Origin: Roseateles toxinivorans
Lineage (GTDB): Bacteria; Pseudomonadota; Gammaproteobacteria; Burkholderiales; Burkholderiaceae_C
Assembly (NCBI RefSeq): GCF_004362525.1
Contig: NZ_SNXS01000002.1
Location: 1,106,160 to 1,170,159 of the forward strand
DNA length: 64,000 nucleotides
Reading direction: 5' to 3'
The notes below the pieces were generated by a model that was given only the letters and a program-made list of their open reading frames with translations, did not search any database and was not told the DNA's origin. This document shows, piece by piece, positions 50,664 to 60,577 of the stretch (position 1 is its first letter; every line of letters begins with the position of its first letter). The position numbers and the translations under genes are program-made.

Positions 50664-53600
50664 ATGGCTGAGTCCGCCAGCGCCTCAGCCAACCGGCCGA
50701 ACGCGCGGCCGGGCCCTTGGGTGGCGCTGGGCCTGGCCGGCCTGCTGATCGCGGCCATTACCGCCGGCCTGGTGGCCCTGCGCTATGAGCAGCAGCGCGA
50801 GCGCATGGCGACCCGGGTCGAGGCCGTGGCCCAGTTGCAGGCGGCCCAGATCGCGCGCTGGCTGCGCGACCGTCTCGGCCATGGCGAATTCATCGCCAGC
50901 AGCAGCTTTCTGGCCGAGCTCTACCAGCGCTGGCAGGGCGGCGACGCGGCGGCCGGCCAGCGTCTGCTTGAGCGCCTGACGGAGATTTGCCGCAGCAACA
51001 GCGACCGCAGCGTGACCCTGTTCAATGCCCGGGCCGAGCCGGTGCTCGGTGCGCCGCAGATGCGTATGGTCTCGCCCTCGCTGGCCGCCGCGGTACGCCT
51101 GGCGCTGGACAGTGGACATGTGGCCCAGGATGGGCTGTTCGAGCCCCAGGCCGGTGGCGAGGCGGCCCTCGACATGGTGGCGCCGCTGCGGCTGACCGGC
51201 GCCGGCGCGCAGGCGGTGGTGGTGTTGCAGGTGGCGCTGGATGACTTCCTGACCCCCACGCTCAAGGCCTGGCCCGGATCCAGCGGCAGCGGCACCTCGC
51301 TGCTGGTGCGGCGCGAGGGCGAGCAACTGCTGGGCATGCGCGGGCGGCCGGTGCCCCTGGCCGCGCCCGAGCTGCTGGCTGGCCTGGTGATACGCGGCGA
51401 CTGGGCCATCGGGGTGGCCCATCAGGCGCTGGACTTTCAAGGGGTGCCGGTGCTGGGCGTGGTGCGGCCCATCGAAGGCTCGGACTGGTATCTGATGACC
51501 AAGGTGGACCAGGCCGAGATCTATGCCGACGCGCAACGCGACATGCTGGTGATCGTCGCTGCCGGCCTGCTGGCCCTGGTGGCTGCGGGCGCGGCGGCAT
51601 GGCGCTGGCGGGACCGTCAGGCGCTCGAACAGGCTCGCCAGGAGCAGGGGCGCCAGGCCCAGCGACTGGACGCCCTGGCATTGCTGGAGCGTGTGGCCGA
51701 CGGCTCGACCGACATCATTTTTGCCAAGGATCTGCAAGGCCGCTACCTGCTGTGCAATCCGGCTGCGCTGGCTGTGATGGGCCGCACGCGCGAGCAGGTG
51801 CTGGATCATGACGACGCGGCGCTGTTCCCGGCCCACCATGCGGCCCAGCTGCGCGCCAACGACCTGCTGGTGATGCAGGGCCGGCGCACCCAGACCTTCG
51901 AGGAGGCGCTGCCGACCTCGCGGGGCACGATGCTTTACCTCGCCACCAAGGGGCCGCTGCTGGACGCCCAGGGCGAGGTCATCGGCCTGTACGGCATCTC
52001 GCGCGACATCACCGAGCGCAAGCAGATCGAGCAGGAACTGCAGCTCCACCGGGACCACCTGGAGGAGTTGGTGCAGGAACGAACGGGCGAGCTTGAGGCC
52101 GCGCGCGTGGACGCCGAGACGGCCAACCGGGCCAAGAGCGCCTTCCTCGCGAACATGAGCCACGAGATTCGCACGCCGATGAATGCCATCGTCGGCCTGA
52201 CCGAGCTGCTGCGTCGTGACAGCCCGTCACCGCAGCAGCAGGAGCGGCTGGACAAGGTGGCCGACGCCGCCCAGCATCTGACCCAGGTCATCAACGACAT
52301 CCTCGACCTGTCCAAGATCGAGTCGGGCAAGCTGCAGCTGGAGCAGACCGATTTCGAGCTTGATGCCTTGCTGGCCCGGGCCTGCGGCCTGGTGGCCGAG
52401 CGCGCCCGCGCCAAGGACCTTGAGCTGGTGATCGATGCCCGGGGCCTGCCCGCGCAGTTGCATGGCGACCCGACGCGATTGCTGCAGGCGCTGCTCAATC
52501 TGCTCAGCAACGCCGTCAAGTTCACCGAGCGGGGCCTGGTGCTGCTGCGCGTCGAGTTGCGGGAGCAGGACGCCGGCAGCCGGCTGCTGCGCTTCACCGT
52601 GCGCGATACCGGCATCGGCATCGCCGCGCAACACCTGCCCCTGCTGTTCAATGCCTTCGAGCAGGCCGACAGTTCGACCACGCGCCGCTTCGGTGGCACC
52701 GGCCTGGGTTTGGCGATCACCCGTCGCCTGGCCTTCCTGATGGGCGGCGAGGCCGGTGCCGAGAGCACCTTGGGCCAGGGCAGCAGCTTCTGGCTGACGG
52801 CGCGCCTGGGGGTGGCCATGGCGCCATCGGAGGCGTCACCGGCGCCGCGCCTGCACCTCGATGGCCGCACCGTGCAGGTGCTGGCCAGGCGGCCGGAGCT
52901 CGCCGAGGCACTGCAGTCCATGCTGGACGAGCTGGGCGCACAGGCGGAGTGGGTGGATGCCGAGGCCGAGCCGCCGCCGCCGGGCCAGGCCGCCCTGGTG
53001 GTGCTGGACGAGCGGGTGATGCTGGAGCGCGGCGTGGCCTGGGTGGCGAGGCTGGGCGAGCGGCCCGGTGCGCCGCCGGTGCTGCTGCTGAGCAGCAGCG
53101 AGGCTGCGACGCCGGAGCCGGTGGCCGGCGTCAGCGCCCGGTTGGTCAAGCCCGTCACTCGCCGCAGCCTTGGCGCGGCGCTGAACGGGCTGCTGCTGGC
53201 GTCGCCCGCCCCGGCGATGCAGGCGCAATATGCCCCCGCGGTTGCACCCCCGGGATCGATGGCCGACGCGCGCATTCTGCTGGTCGAGGACAACCCGGTC
53301 AGTCGCGAGGTGGCGCAGGCGTTTCTGCGCGGCATGGGCTTGCAGGCCGATCTGGCCAGCGATGGCGTGGAGGCAGTGCGCCTGGCCGGTGCCACGCGCT
53401 ATGACCTGATATTGATGGACCTGCAGATGCCGCATATGGACGGCCTTACCGCCACGCGGGCGATACGCCGGCTGCCTGGCTACCAGGCCACGCCAATTGT
53501 GGCCATGACGGCCAATGCCTATGCCGAGGACCGCGCCGCCTGCCTGGCCGCCGGCATGAACGACCATATTGCCAAGCCCGTCAATGCCGCGCTGCTGGAG

Positions 53601-54239
53601 CGCGCGGTGCACCATTGGCTGCCCGGCGTCGAAGACCCGGCAGGGGACGATGCGGAGTCGTTGGCCGGGCTGCAGCGCATTCCGGGCCTGGACTGGACAC
53701 GGGCGCTGCAACAGTTTGGCGGCCGGGCGGAAAGCCTGCAGCGCGTGCTGCGGCAGTTCGTGCTGCTGTATCGAGACGGCCTGCCCGATCTGGACGTGCA
53801 TCTGTACCGCGGTGCCTTGCCCGAGGCCAGACGCCTGGCCCATTCTCTGAAAGGCGCCAGCGCCGCCATTGGCGCCACCCGGGTGCAGGCCCTGGCCGCG
53901 GCGCTGGAGGCGATGCTCAACGTGCCCACCCCGGTGCACTTGCTGAACCAGGCCGCCGCCCAGCTGCAGACCGAGCTGGCCGCGCAGTTGGCGGTGATAC
54001 AGGCCAGCGTCGGCGACGCGGGCGTGCCCGCCGCCGTCGACCCCGAGCCGGCCCAACTGGACCGTCTCGAAGCAAGACTTGCTGCGGGCGACTTCGAGGC
54101 CGTGGCCCTGCATCGCGAGCTGATGCCCGGCCTGCACCGACTGTACGGCGATGCCGCCCGAGAGCTGGCCCGCCAGCTGCGCGACTACGACTATGCGCAG
54201 GCGCTGGAGCTGTTGCGCGAGCTGCGGCGCAAGAGCTGA
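50664..54239 (+). CDS. hybrid sensor histidine kinase with receiver and Hpt
   Basis: A 1191-residue membrane kinase: transmembrane helix at about 17-35, a large periplasmic sensor of Cache-like character (about 40-290), second helix at 293-315, PAS (340-460), coiled linker, DHp with His500 (FLANMSHEIRTPMNAIVGLTELL), HATPase (LLNLLSNAVKFTERG, DTGIGIAAQH, GTGLGLAITRRLAFLMGG), a degenerate receiver (740-850), a receiver with Asp919 (LILMDLQMPHMDGLTATRAIRR) and a C-terminal Hpt with His1060 (RRLAHSLKGASAAIG). All phosphorelay parts are in one chain. It begins ten bases after the sigma factor gene. Confidence 0.9.
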   Translation: MAESASASANRPNARPGPWVALGLAGLLIAAITAGLVALRYEQQRERMATRVEAVAQLQAAQIARWLRDRLGHGEFIASSSFLAELYQRWQGGDAAAGQRLLERLTEICRSNSDRSVTLFNARAEPVLGAPQMRMVSPSLAAAVRLALDSGHVAQDGLFEPQAGGEAALDMVAPLRLTGAGAQAVVVLQVALDDFLTPTLKAWPGSSGSGTSLLVRREGEQLLGMRGRPVPLAAPELLAGLVIRGDWAIGVAHQALDFQGVPVLGVVRPIEGSDWYLMTKVDQAEIYADAQRDMLVIVAAGLLALVAAGAAAWRWRDRQALEQARQEQGRQAQRLDALALLERVADGSTDIIFAKDLQGRYLLCNPAALAVMGRTREQVLDHDDAALFPAHHAAQLRANDLLVMQGRRTQTFEEALPTSRGTMLYLATKGPLLDAQGEVIGLYGISRDITERKQIEQELQLHRDHLEELVQERTGELEAARVDAETANRAKSAFLANMSHEIRTPMNAIVGLTELLRRDSPSPQQQERLDKVADAAQHLTQVINDILDLSKIESGKLQLEQTDFELDALLARACGLVAERARAKDLELVIDARGLPAQLHGDPTRLLQALLNLLSNAVKFTERGLVLLRVELREQDAGSRLLRFTVRDTGIGIAAQHLPLLFNAFEQADSSTTRRFGGTGLGLAITRRLAFLMGGEAGAESTLGQGSSFWLTARLGVAMAPSEASPAPRLHLDGRTVQVLARRPELAEALQSMLDELGAQAEWVDAEAEPPPPGQAALVVLDERVMLERGVAWVARLGERPGAPPVLLLSSSEAATPEPVAGVSARLVKPVTRRSLGAALNGLLLASPAPAMQAQYAPAVAPPGSMADARILLVEDNPVSREVAQAFLRGMGLQADLASDGVEAVRLAGATRYDLILMDLQMPHMDGLTATRAIRRLPGYQATPIVAMTANAYAEDRAACLAAGMNDHIAKPVNAALLERAVHHWLPGVEDPAGDDAESLAGLQRIPGLDWTRALQQFGGRAESLQRVLRQFVLLYRDGLPDLDVHLYRGALPEARRLAHSLKGASAAIGATRVQALAAALEAMLNVPTPVHLLNQAAAQLQTELAAQLAVIQASVGDAGVPAAVDPEPAQLDRLEARLAAGDFEAVALHRELMPGLHRLYGDAARELARQLRDYDYAQALELLRELRRKS

Positions 54240-54252
54240 CCCTGTGACCCGG

Positions 54253-54567
54253 TCACGCCAGCCACTTCAGCCCGGCGATGCCCAATACGATCAGGCTCAG
54301 GCAGACGATGCGCGGCGCGCTGAGCGGATCACCCAGCAGTATCACGCCCAGTATCACCGTGCCGACGGTGCCTATGCCCGTCCACACCGCATAGGCCGTG
54401 CCGACCGGCAGCGTCTTCATCGCCAGGCCCAGCAGGCCGATGCTGGCCAGCATCGCGGCTATCGTCAGCGTGGTCGGCAGCGGGCGGGTGAAGCCCTCGG
54501 TGTACTTGAGGCCGATGGCCCAGCCGATCTCGAACAGGCCGGCAAGGGTGAGGTAGGTCCAGGGCAT
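54253..54567 (-). CDS. gdx: SMR family exporter, Gdx/SugE type
   Basis: A 104-residue four-helix small multidrug resistance protein. The membrane Glu13 lies in [21 protein letters not shown], the Gdx/SugE signature (guanidinium exporters) rather than the EmrE one; [19 protein letters not shown] is helix 3. Gdx proteins export guanidinium in exchange for protons. No ykkC-type guanidine riboswitch was recognised upstream, but a strong dyad is present at 54582-54612. The start at 54567 lacks a clear Shine-Dalgarno. Confidence 0.88.
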   Translation of the reverse strand: MPWTYLTLAGLFEIGWAIGLKYTEGFTRPLPTTLTIAAMLASIGLLGLAMKTLPVGTAYAVWTGIGTVGTVILGVILLGDPLSAPRIVCLSLIVLGIAGLKWLA

Positions 54568-54581
54568 GGGAGGCTCTGCTG

Positions 54582-54612
54582 AAGTTGTGTAGGCCCGGAG
54601 CCTAGACAACTT
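54582..54612. promoter_or_regulatory. 31-base dyad before the SMR gene
   Basis: AAGTTGT (54582-54588) pairs with ACAACTT (54606-54612), and TAGGC (54590-54594) with GCCTA (54600-54604), with one mismatch between the blocks and a five-base centre. It starts 15 bases upstream of the gdx ATG, so it could be a protein operator or an RNA hairpin that includes the 5' leader. Confidence 0.5.
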
Positions 54613-54662
54613 GGCGCGGCCGGCCAACTGTTGTCAGCCAACCACCCATGGCCAGCAGGGGC

Positions 54663-57600
54663 TCACATGCTGCGCCGGTACTGCCCACCCACCTCGAACA
54701 GCGCGCTGGTGATCTGACCCAGCGAGCACACCCGCACGGCCTCCATCAGCACCTCGAACACATTGCCGTTGTTGATCACGGCCTGCTGCAGCTTGTTCAG
54801 CATGGCCGGGGCCTTGGCGGCATGGATGGCATGGAACTCGTCCAGGCGCTTGAGCTGGTTCTGCTTTTCCTCATCGGTCGAGCGGGCCAGTTCCAGGGTG
54901 TCCGGGGTCAGGTCGCCATGGGGGTTGCGGAAGGTGTTGACGCCGATGATGGGGTACTCGCCGGTGTGCTTGAGCATCTCGTAGTGCATGCTCTCTTCCT
55001 GGATCTTGCTGCGCTGGTAGCCGGTCTCCATCGCGCCCAGCACGCCGCCGCGCTCGGCGATCTTCTCGAACTCCTGCAGCACCGCTTCCTCGACCAGCTC
55101 GGTCAGCTCCTCGATGATGAATGCACCCTGGTTCGGGTTCTCGTTCTTCGCCAGGCCCCACTCGCGGTTGATGATCAGCTGGATCGCCATCGCGCGGCGT
55201 ACGCTGTCTTCGGTCGGCGTGGTGATCGCTTCATCAAACGCATTGGTGTGCAGGCTGTTGCAGTTGTCGTAGATCGCGATCAAGGCCTGCAGGGTGGTGC
55301 GTATGTCGTTGAACTGGATCTCCTGCGCGTGCAGACTGCGGCCCGAGGTCTGCACGTGGTACTTCAGCTTCTGGCTGCGCTCATTGGCGCCGTAACGGTC
55401 GCGCATGGCGACGGCCCAGATGCGGCGGGCCACGCGCCCCAGCACCGTGTACTCGGGGTCCATGCCATTGCTGAAGAAGAAGCTCAGGTTGGGCGCGAAG
55501 TCATCGATGTGCATGCCGCGCGCCAGGTACGCTTCGACGAAGGTGAAGCCATTGCTGAGCGTGAAGGCCAGCTGGCTGACCGGGTTGGCCCCGGCCTCGG
55601 CGATGTGATAACCGCTGATCGACACCGAGTAGAAGTTGCGCACCTTGTTGTGCACGAAGTACTCGGCGATATCGCCCATCACCTTCAGCGAGAACTCGGT
55701 CGAGAAGATGCAGGTGTTCTGGCCCTGGTCCTCTTTCAGGATGTCGGCCTGCACGGTGCCGCGCACATTCTCCTTGACCCAGGCCTTGATCTTCTGCGCC
55801 TCGTCGTCGGTCGGCTCGCGGCCGTTGTCGCACCTGAACTTGTCCATCTGCTGATCGATGGCCGTGTTCATGAACATGGCCAGTATCGACGGCGCCGGGC
55901 CGTTGATGGTCATGCTGACGCTGGTCGCCGGATGGCACAGATCGAAGCCGCCGTAGAGCACCTTCATGTCGTCGAGCGTCGCGATCGACACACCGGAATT
56001 GCCGACCTTGCCATAGATGTCGGGCCGCACGGCCGGGTCGTTGCCGTAGAGCGTGACCGAGTCGAAGGCGGTGGACAGGCGCTTGGCCGCCATGCCCGAG
56101 CTCAGCAGCTTGAAGCGGCGATTCGTGCGGAAGGCATCGCCCTCGCCGGCGAACATGCGCGTCGGGTCCTCGCCCTCGCGCTTGAAGGCAAAGGTGCCGG
56201 CGGTGTAGGGGAAGCTGCCGGGCACGTTGTCGAGCAGCAGCCACTTCAGGATCTCGCCGTGGTCTTCATAGCCGGGCAGGGCGACCTTGCGGATCTTGGT
56301 GCCGCTCAAGCTCTGCGTGGTTAGCGCGGTGCGGATCTCCTTGTCGCGGATCTTCACCACGTATTCGTCGCCGGCATAGGCCTTTTGCATCTCGGGCCAC
56401 ATCGCCAGCAGCTTGCGGGCGCCGGCGTCGAGCTGGTTGTCGCGGGCCTGGGCCAGGTCCAGCACGGCGGTTACCGCATTGGTCTTGTCGGGGTTGTCCA
56501 GGCGCAGCATGCGGCCCGTCTCGCGCAGCTGCTGGATCTCGCGGGCCAGCCGCGCCTGGGCCACGGCGCGCTTCTTGTAGCCGCGCACGGTGTCGGCGAT
56601 GTCGGCCAGATAGCGCACGCGGGCGCCCGGCACGATGGGCACCTGGTGGGTGCTGTGGCGGGTATCGACCAGCGGCAGGCGGCCCGGGCCTTCGGCCAGC
56701 TGCAGGCCCAGCTCGGCCAGGCGAGGCTTCAGCGCCTGGTACAGCGCGGTCACGCCATCGTCATTGAAGCGGCTGGCCATGGTGCCGAACACGGGCATCT
56801 GGTCGGGCTTGATCGTCCAGGCTTCCTTGTTGCGCTGCACCTGCTTGGCCACATCGCGCAGCGCGTCCTGTGCGCCCTTGCGGTCGAACTTGTTGATGGC
56901 CACGAACTCGGCGAAGTCCAGCATGTCGATCTTCTCGAGCTGGCTGGCGGCGCCGAACTCGGGCGTCATCACATACATCGGCACATCGACATGCGGCACG
57001 ATGGCGGCGTCGCCCTGGCCTATGCCCGAGGTCTCGACGATCACCAGATCGAAGCCGGCCAGCTTGGCCGCGGCCACCACCTCGGGCAGGGCCGGGCTGA
57101 TCTCGCTGCCGAAGTCGCGGGTGGCGAGCGAGCGTATGAACACGCGTTGACCCTTGCTCCAGGGGTTGATGGCATTCATGCGGATGCGGTCGCCCAGCAG
57201 CGCGCCACCGCTCTTGCGCCGGGACGGGTCGATCGAGATCACGGCCACGCGCAGCGCGTCGTCCTGATCCAGGCGCAGGCGGCGTATCAGCTCGTCGGTC
57301 AGGCTGGACTTGCCGGCGCCGCCGGTGCCGGTGATGCCGAGAACCGGCACCTTGATGTCCTTGGCGCCGTCGTGCAGCTGGGCCTTCAGTTCCTCCGAAG
57401 CCTTGCCGTTTTCCAGCAGGGTGATCAGCTGGGCCAGGGCGCGCCAGTTGGCCTCGCTGTGGCCCTGGATGGCTTCGATGCTCTTGGGCGCATAGCCGCT
57501 CAGGTCCAGATCCGAGCGCATCACCATCTCGCCGATCATGCCGGCCAGGCCCATGCGCTGGCCGTCCTCGGGGCTGTAGATGCGGGTCACGCCATAGCTT

Positions 57601-57962
57601 TGCAGCTCCTTGATCTCGCTGGGCACGATCACGCCGCCGCCACCGCCGAAGACCTGAATGTGCTCGCCGCCGCGGCTCTTCAGCAGGTCGACCATGTATT
57701 TGAAGTATTCGACATGGCCGCCCTGGTAGGAGCTGATGGCGATGCCCTGGGCGTCTTCCTGCAGCGCGGCCGTAACCACCTCGTCGACCGAGCGGTTGTG
57801 GCCCAGGTGTATGACCTCGGCCCCCATGCCCTGGAGGATGCGCCGCATGATGTTGATGGCGGCGTCATGCCCGTCGAACAGGCTGGCGGCGGTGACGAAA
57901 CGCACCTTGTGGGTCGGGCGGTAGTTCGCCAGCGCCTTGAATTCGGCGGACAGATCGGTCAT
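54663..57962 (-). CDS. icmF: fused isobutyryl-CoA mutase
   Basis: A 1099-residue adenosylcobalamin enzyme that fuses three parts: an N-terminal B12-binding domain ([28 protein letters not shown]-like, GGGGGVI), a MeaB-like G-protein chaperone (P-loop [49 protein letters not shown]), and the large catalytic mutase domain ([57 protein letters not shown]). It interconverts isobutyryl-CoA and n-butyryl-CoA, and some also pivalyl-CoA. A LiuR-like operator lies 69 bases upstream. It stands alone. Confidence 0.95.
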   Translation of the reverse strand: MTDLSAEFKALANYRPTHKVRFVTAASLFDGHDAAINIMRRILQGMGAEVIHLGHNRSVDEVVTAALQEDAQGIAISSYQGGHVEYFKYMVDLLKSRGGEHIQVFGGGGGVIVPSEIKELQSYGVTRIYSPEDGQRMGLAGMIGEMVMRSDLDLSGYAPKSIEAIQGHSEANWRALAQLITLLENGKASEELKAQLHDGAKDIKVPVLGITGTGGAGKSSLTDELIRRLRLDQDDALRVAVISIDPSRRKSGGALLGDRIRMNAINPWSKGQRVFIRSLATRDFGSEISPALPEVVAAAKLAGFDLVIVETSGIGQGDAAIVPHVDVPMYVMTPEFGAASQLEKIDMLDFAEFVAINKFDRKGAQDALRDVAKQVQRNKEAWTIKPDQMPVFGTMASRFNDDGVTALYQALKPRLAELGLQLAEGPGRLPLVDTRHSTHQVPIVPGARVRYLADIADTVRGYKKRAVAQARLAREIQQLRETGRMLRLDNPDKTNAVTAVLDLAQARDNQLDAGARKLLAMWPEMQKAYAGDEYVVKIRDKEIRTALTTQSLSGTKIRKVALPGYEDHGEILKWLLLDNVPGSFPYTAGTFAFKREGEDPTRMFAGEGDAFRTNRRFKLLSSGMAAKRLSTAFDSVTLYGNDPAVRPDIYGKVGNSGVSIATLDDMKVLYGGFDLCHPATSVSMTINGPAPSILAMFMNTAIDQQMDKFRCDNGREPTDDEAQKIKAWVKENVRGTVQADILKEDQGQNTCIFSTEFSLKVMGDIAEYFVHNKVRNFYSVSISGYHIAEAGANPVSQLAFTLSNGFTFVEAYLARGMHIDDFAPNLSFFFSNGMDPEYTVLGRVARRIWAVAMRDRYGANERSQKLKYHVQTSGRSLHAQEIQFNDIRTTLQALIAIYDNCNSLHTNAFDEAITTPTEDSVRRAMAIQLIINREWGLAKNENPNQGAFIIEELTELVEEAVLQEFEKIAERGGVLGAMETGYQRSKIQEESMHYEMLKHTGEYPIIGVNTFRNPHGDLTPDTLELARSTDEEKQNQLKRLDEFHAIHAAKAPAMLNKLQQAVINNGNVFEVLMEAVRVCSLGQITSALFEVGGQYRRSM

Positions 57963-58030
57963 GAGCGTCTCCAGCGTGGGTGGCCAGCACCCGGTTCTAG
58001 CAGCAATGCTGCCGCGATTCTAGTGTGTGG

Positions 58031-58052
58031 TTGACGTTAACGTAAACGTCAA
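58031..58052. promoter_or_regulatory. LiuR-like operator upstream of icmF
   Basis: A 22-base near-palindrome starts with TTGACGTTAACG (58031-58042) and ends with AAACGTCAA (58044-58052). Built from ACGT/TTGACG units, it resembles the sites of LiuR, the MerR-family repressor of branched-chain amino acid and acyl-CoA breakdown in proteobacteria. Position suits icmF. The rest of the 346-base gap holds the box at 58094-58114; nothing else was identified. Confidence 0.6.
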
Positions 58053-58093
58053 TTAGGGGCAGGGAAAGTCCCAGGTGTTTTGGCGGGCTCGGC

Positions 58094-58136
58094 CCCTCGA
58101 ATTGGGGGGCGGTGCCCGGCTTGATTTGCGTTAAGG
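58094..58136 (+). promoter_or_regulatory. CCCC-CGAAT-GGGGGG promoter box, second copy
   Basis: CCCC, TCGAATT, then GGGGGG (58104-58109) and CGGTG repeat the box found before the 15616 gene. TTAAGG, a poor -10-like element, begins 21 bases after the G run, nearly the same spacing as at the first copy. The PEP-CTERM gene starts about 170 bases further on. Confidence 0.42.
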
Positions 58137-58308
58137 TGAAATTGTTCACAAATCGACATGCGGCGAGATCAATCCGCAGTCATTTGTCTGTGGCGTTTTG
58201 CGTCAGCCCGCAAGAAGCGTCAAGGTCGCCGTCGCTCACTGCATCGAGCGCGGACAGCGACGAATGCCGGGGCTGTGGTCTTTACAAATCATCGAGGGGT
58301 TTCCAGTC

Positions 58309-60018
58309 ATGAAGCACATTCACTCCCGGTCCGCGGGCGGCCTGGCCATCGTCGCGGCGGCCGTGCTGGCGCTGATGGCGTCGCAGGCGCAGGCGCAAAC
58401 GATCAAGTCCTACTTCGAGTTCAAGAAGCCGAAGATGATCACCATCGAGGGCGATCTGTCGCTGGACACCAATGGCAAGTCGGCGCCGGTCTTCAATCTC
58501 GCCAGCCCCTATGTACGCGGCTTCGAGGGCATCAGCCAGTACGACGGCGCCAGCTTCGGGCGCAACTTCGTTCCGCCGGACACCATAGGCGCGGTCGGTG
58601 CGACGCAGTACATGGAGACGACCAACGGCGCTTATGCGGTGTTCGACAAGACGACCGGCAACCGCACCTCGCTGGTGTCCGATGTGGCCTTCTGGGCCAC
58701 GGCCGGCCAGACTGGCACCAACGGCGACTCCCGCGTGATGTACAACGCCGCGGCCAATCGCTGGGTGGTGGTGGCCTTCGGCGGCAATGCCAAGGACCTG
58801 CAGATCGCCGTCTCGGACACCTCCGATGCGCTGGGCGGCTGGAAGTCGACCAAGTTCGAGGGCTATGCCGGCTTCGGCTTTGGTGCCACGGCCGACTACC
58901 CGACCCTGGCGATGGACACCAATGCGGTCTATATCGGCACCAATAATTTCGCACCCAAGACCAATGGCGGCACCAACAGCTTCCGCGGCACGACGATGAA
59001 CGTCATTCCGCTGGACAGCCTGTTCAATGGGGTCGCGCCGACCACCACCAATATGGCCCAGATCGTCACGCCCTATAACGGCGCAGTCGGCGATCAGGAT
59101 CGCGGCTTTGCCCAGCAGGGTGTCAACAGCTCCAGTGCCGGCAGCACGGGCACGGTGATCGCTACGTCGGCATTCATTTACGACGGCCTGGGCTTTCGGG
59201 TGAATGGCCTGACCTCATCGTCGGCCACCGGCTCCAGCGCAACGGCCGTGAGCTATCTGGGCCAGGCGGCTTTCACCACCCCTGGCGCGGCCCGCCAGCC
59301 CTCGGTGGCCATTCCGCAGAATCAGCGCATTGTCGATGCTCTGGATGAGCGCATCAGCAGCAGCGTCTATGAGGCCAATGGGCGCATCTATATGGTCAAC
59401 ACGGTGAACCCGGACGGCGACGGCCTCGACGAGGCCCGCGTGCGCTACACCGTGCTGGACGCAACCACGCTGGCCGTCCTGTCGGAAGGCGATATCGGCC
59501 AGGCCGGCTACGACTACTACCAGGGCTCGATTGCCGTCAACAGCTTTGGCGAGGTCGTGATCGGCTACAACCGCTCGGGGCTCGATGCCGCCACCGGCAA
59601 GATCAGCTTCATGGGCCAGTCCTTTGCCACCGGTGTCAGCGGCAACCTGGTCGCACGCAGCGGCGAACTGCTGCTGAAGGAAAGCCTGACCGACGACTAT
59701 CACAACGGCAGCCTGTTCGGACAGGTCAATGCAGGCCGCCAGCGCTGGGGCGACTACAGTCAGGTCTCGGTTGACCCGACCGATCCGCACCAGTTCTATC
59801 TGATCGGCGAGTTCGCCCGCGAGTACAACAATGCCGCGGGCGGTCACCCGGGTGGCACCGGCGGATCGCGCTGGGGCACCTGGATTGCCGTCATCGACGC
59901 CAGCGTCGTGGCTGTGCCCGAGCCCTCGACCTACGGCATGATGTTCTTCGGTCTGGGTGCGATGGGTCTGATGGCCAAGCGCCGTCGCCGTTTGGCAGCG
60001 GAAGCTTCGCTCGCCTGA
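58309..60018 (+). CDS. PEP-CTERM surface protein
   Basis: A 569-residue exported protein: signal peptide (residues 1 to about 29, ending SQAQAQ), a long soluble region and a C-terminal PEP-CTERM signal (VPEPSTYGMMFFGLGAMGLMAKRRRRL). The middle part has propeller-like repeats (VPPDTIGAVGATQYMETTNG; RWVVVAFGGNAKDLQIAVSD; WGDYSQVSVDPTDPHQFYLIGEFA). Such proteins are released by an exosortase into the outer layer or biofilm matrix. The specific role is unknown. No exosortase is in the window. Confidence 0.87.
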   Translation: MKHIHSRSAGGLAIVAAAVLALMASQAQAQTIKSYFEFKKPKMITIEGDLSLDTNGKSAPVFNLASPYVRGFEGISQYDGASFGRNFVPPDTIGAVGATQYMETTNGAYAVFDKTTGNRTSLVSDVAFWATAGQTGTNGDSRVMYNAAANRWVVVAFGGNAKDLQIAVSDTSDALGGWKSTKFEGYAGFGFGATADYPTLAMDTNAVYIGTNNFAPKTNGGTNSFRGTTMNVIPLDSLFNGVAPTTTNMAQIVTPYNGAVGDQDRGFAQQGVNSSSAGSTGTVIATSAFIYDGLGFRVNGLTSSSATGSSATAVSYLGQAAFTTPGAARQPSVAIPQNQRIVDALDERISSSVYEANGRIYMVNTVNPDGDGLDEARVRYTVLDATTLAVLSEGDIGQAGYDYYQGSIAVNSFGEVVIGYNRSGLDAATGKISFMGQSFATGVSGNLVARSGELLLKESLTDDYHNGSLFGQVNAGRQRWGDYSQVSVDPTDPHQFYLIGEFAREYNNAAGGHPGGTGGSRWGTWIAVIDASVVAVPEPSTYGMMFFGLGAMGLMAKRRRRLAAEASLA

Positions 60019-60115
60019 TCATCCGGCCGGCCAGCCGACTATGGCGCGGGCAGGGGTATCCTCTGCTCGCGCCTTCTCTTTTGGGCCGACGCAAACTGGC
60101 CACAAGGAGGCTTGC

Positions 60116-60532
60116 ATGATCCGCCTGAAGACTGTTCTGGGACGCGCTTTGCTGGGGGGAGTCGCGATGGTTGCCGAGTTGGCATCTGCAGGGGCCCATG
60201 CCGGGCCCATCGAGGGCCGATGGGCCGGTGATCGATTGCAACTGGTGATAAGCCCGGGCGGCGGGCGGGTCGAGATGGAGTGCGCCAGCGGCAGCTTTCC
60301 CGGCCCGGTGCTGGCGGACGCCTCCGGCGGCTTTGTGGCCATGGGCACATTCGATCAGCAGCGGCCGGGCGCCCAGCAGGCGGACGCTCCGGTGACGCCG
60401 GGCAAGGCCCGCTATGCCGGCGAGCTGAAGGAGGGGACCCTGCGCCTGACCATCAGCCCCGAGGGCGGGGCCGCGCCCGAGGTCTTCAATCTGCGCAAGG
60501 ACGCTCGCATCAAGCTCGTGCGCTGTCTGTAA
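60116..60532 (+). CDS. small exported hypothetical protein
   Basis: A 138-residue protein with a signal peptide (MIRLKTVLGRALLGGVAMVA..., ending near GAHAG) followed by a compact beta-rich domain (IEGRWAGDRLQLVISPGGGRVEMEC, YAGELKEGTLRLTISPEGG). Two Cys residues, one in the middle and one next to the C terminus, could form a disulfide. The start has AAGGAGG upstream. I do not recognise the family. It stands between the PEP-CTERM gene and nasT. Confidence 0.75.
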   Translation: MIRLKTVLGRALLGGVAMVAELASAGAHAGPIEGRWAGDRLQLVISPGGGRVEMECASGSFPGPVLADASGGFVAMGTFDQQRPGAQQADAPVTPGKARYAGELKEGTLRLTISPEGGAAPEVFNLRKDARIKLVRCL

Positions 60533-60577
60533 GTGTCGGGCCGGGTGGCGCGCTTCTTGCGTCGCTGACCTGAGCCC

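Noticed and set aside
54568-54660. Possible mini-ykkC (guanidine-II) element before gdx
   Set aside because: The needed pair of hairpins with ACGR loops is not present; only one dyad was found.
54648-56324. 558-codon open frame antisense to icmF
   Set aside because: No domain and no ribosome binding site; shadow of the mutase.
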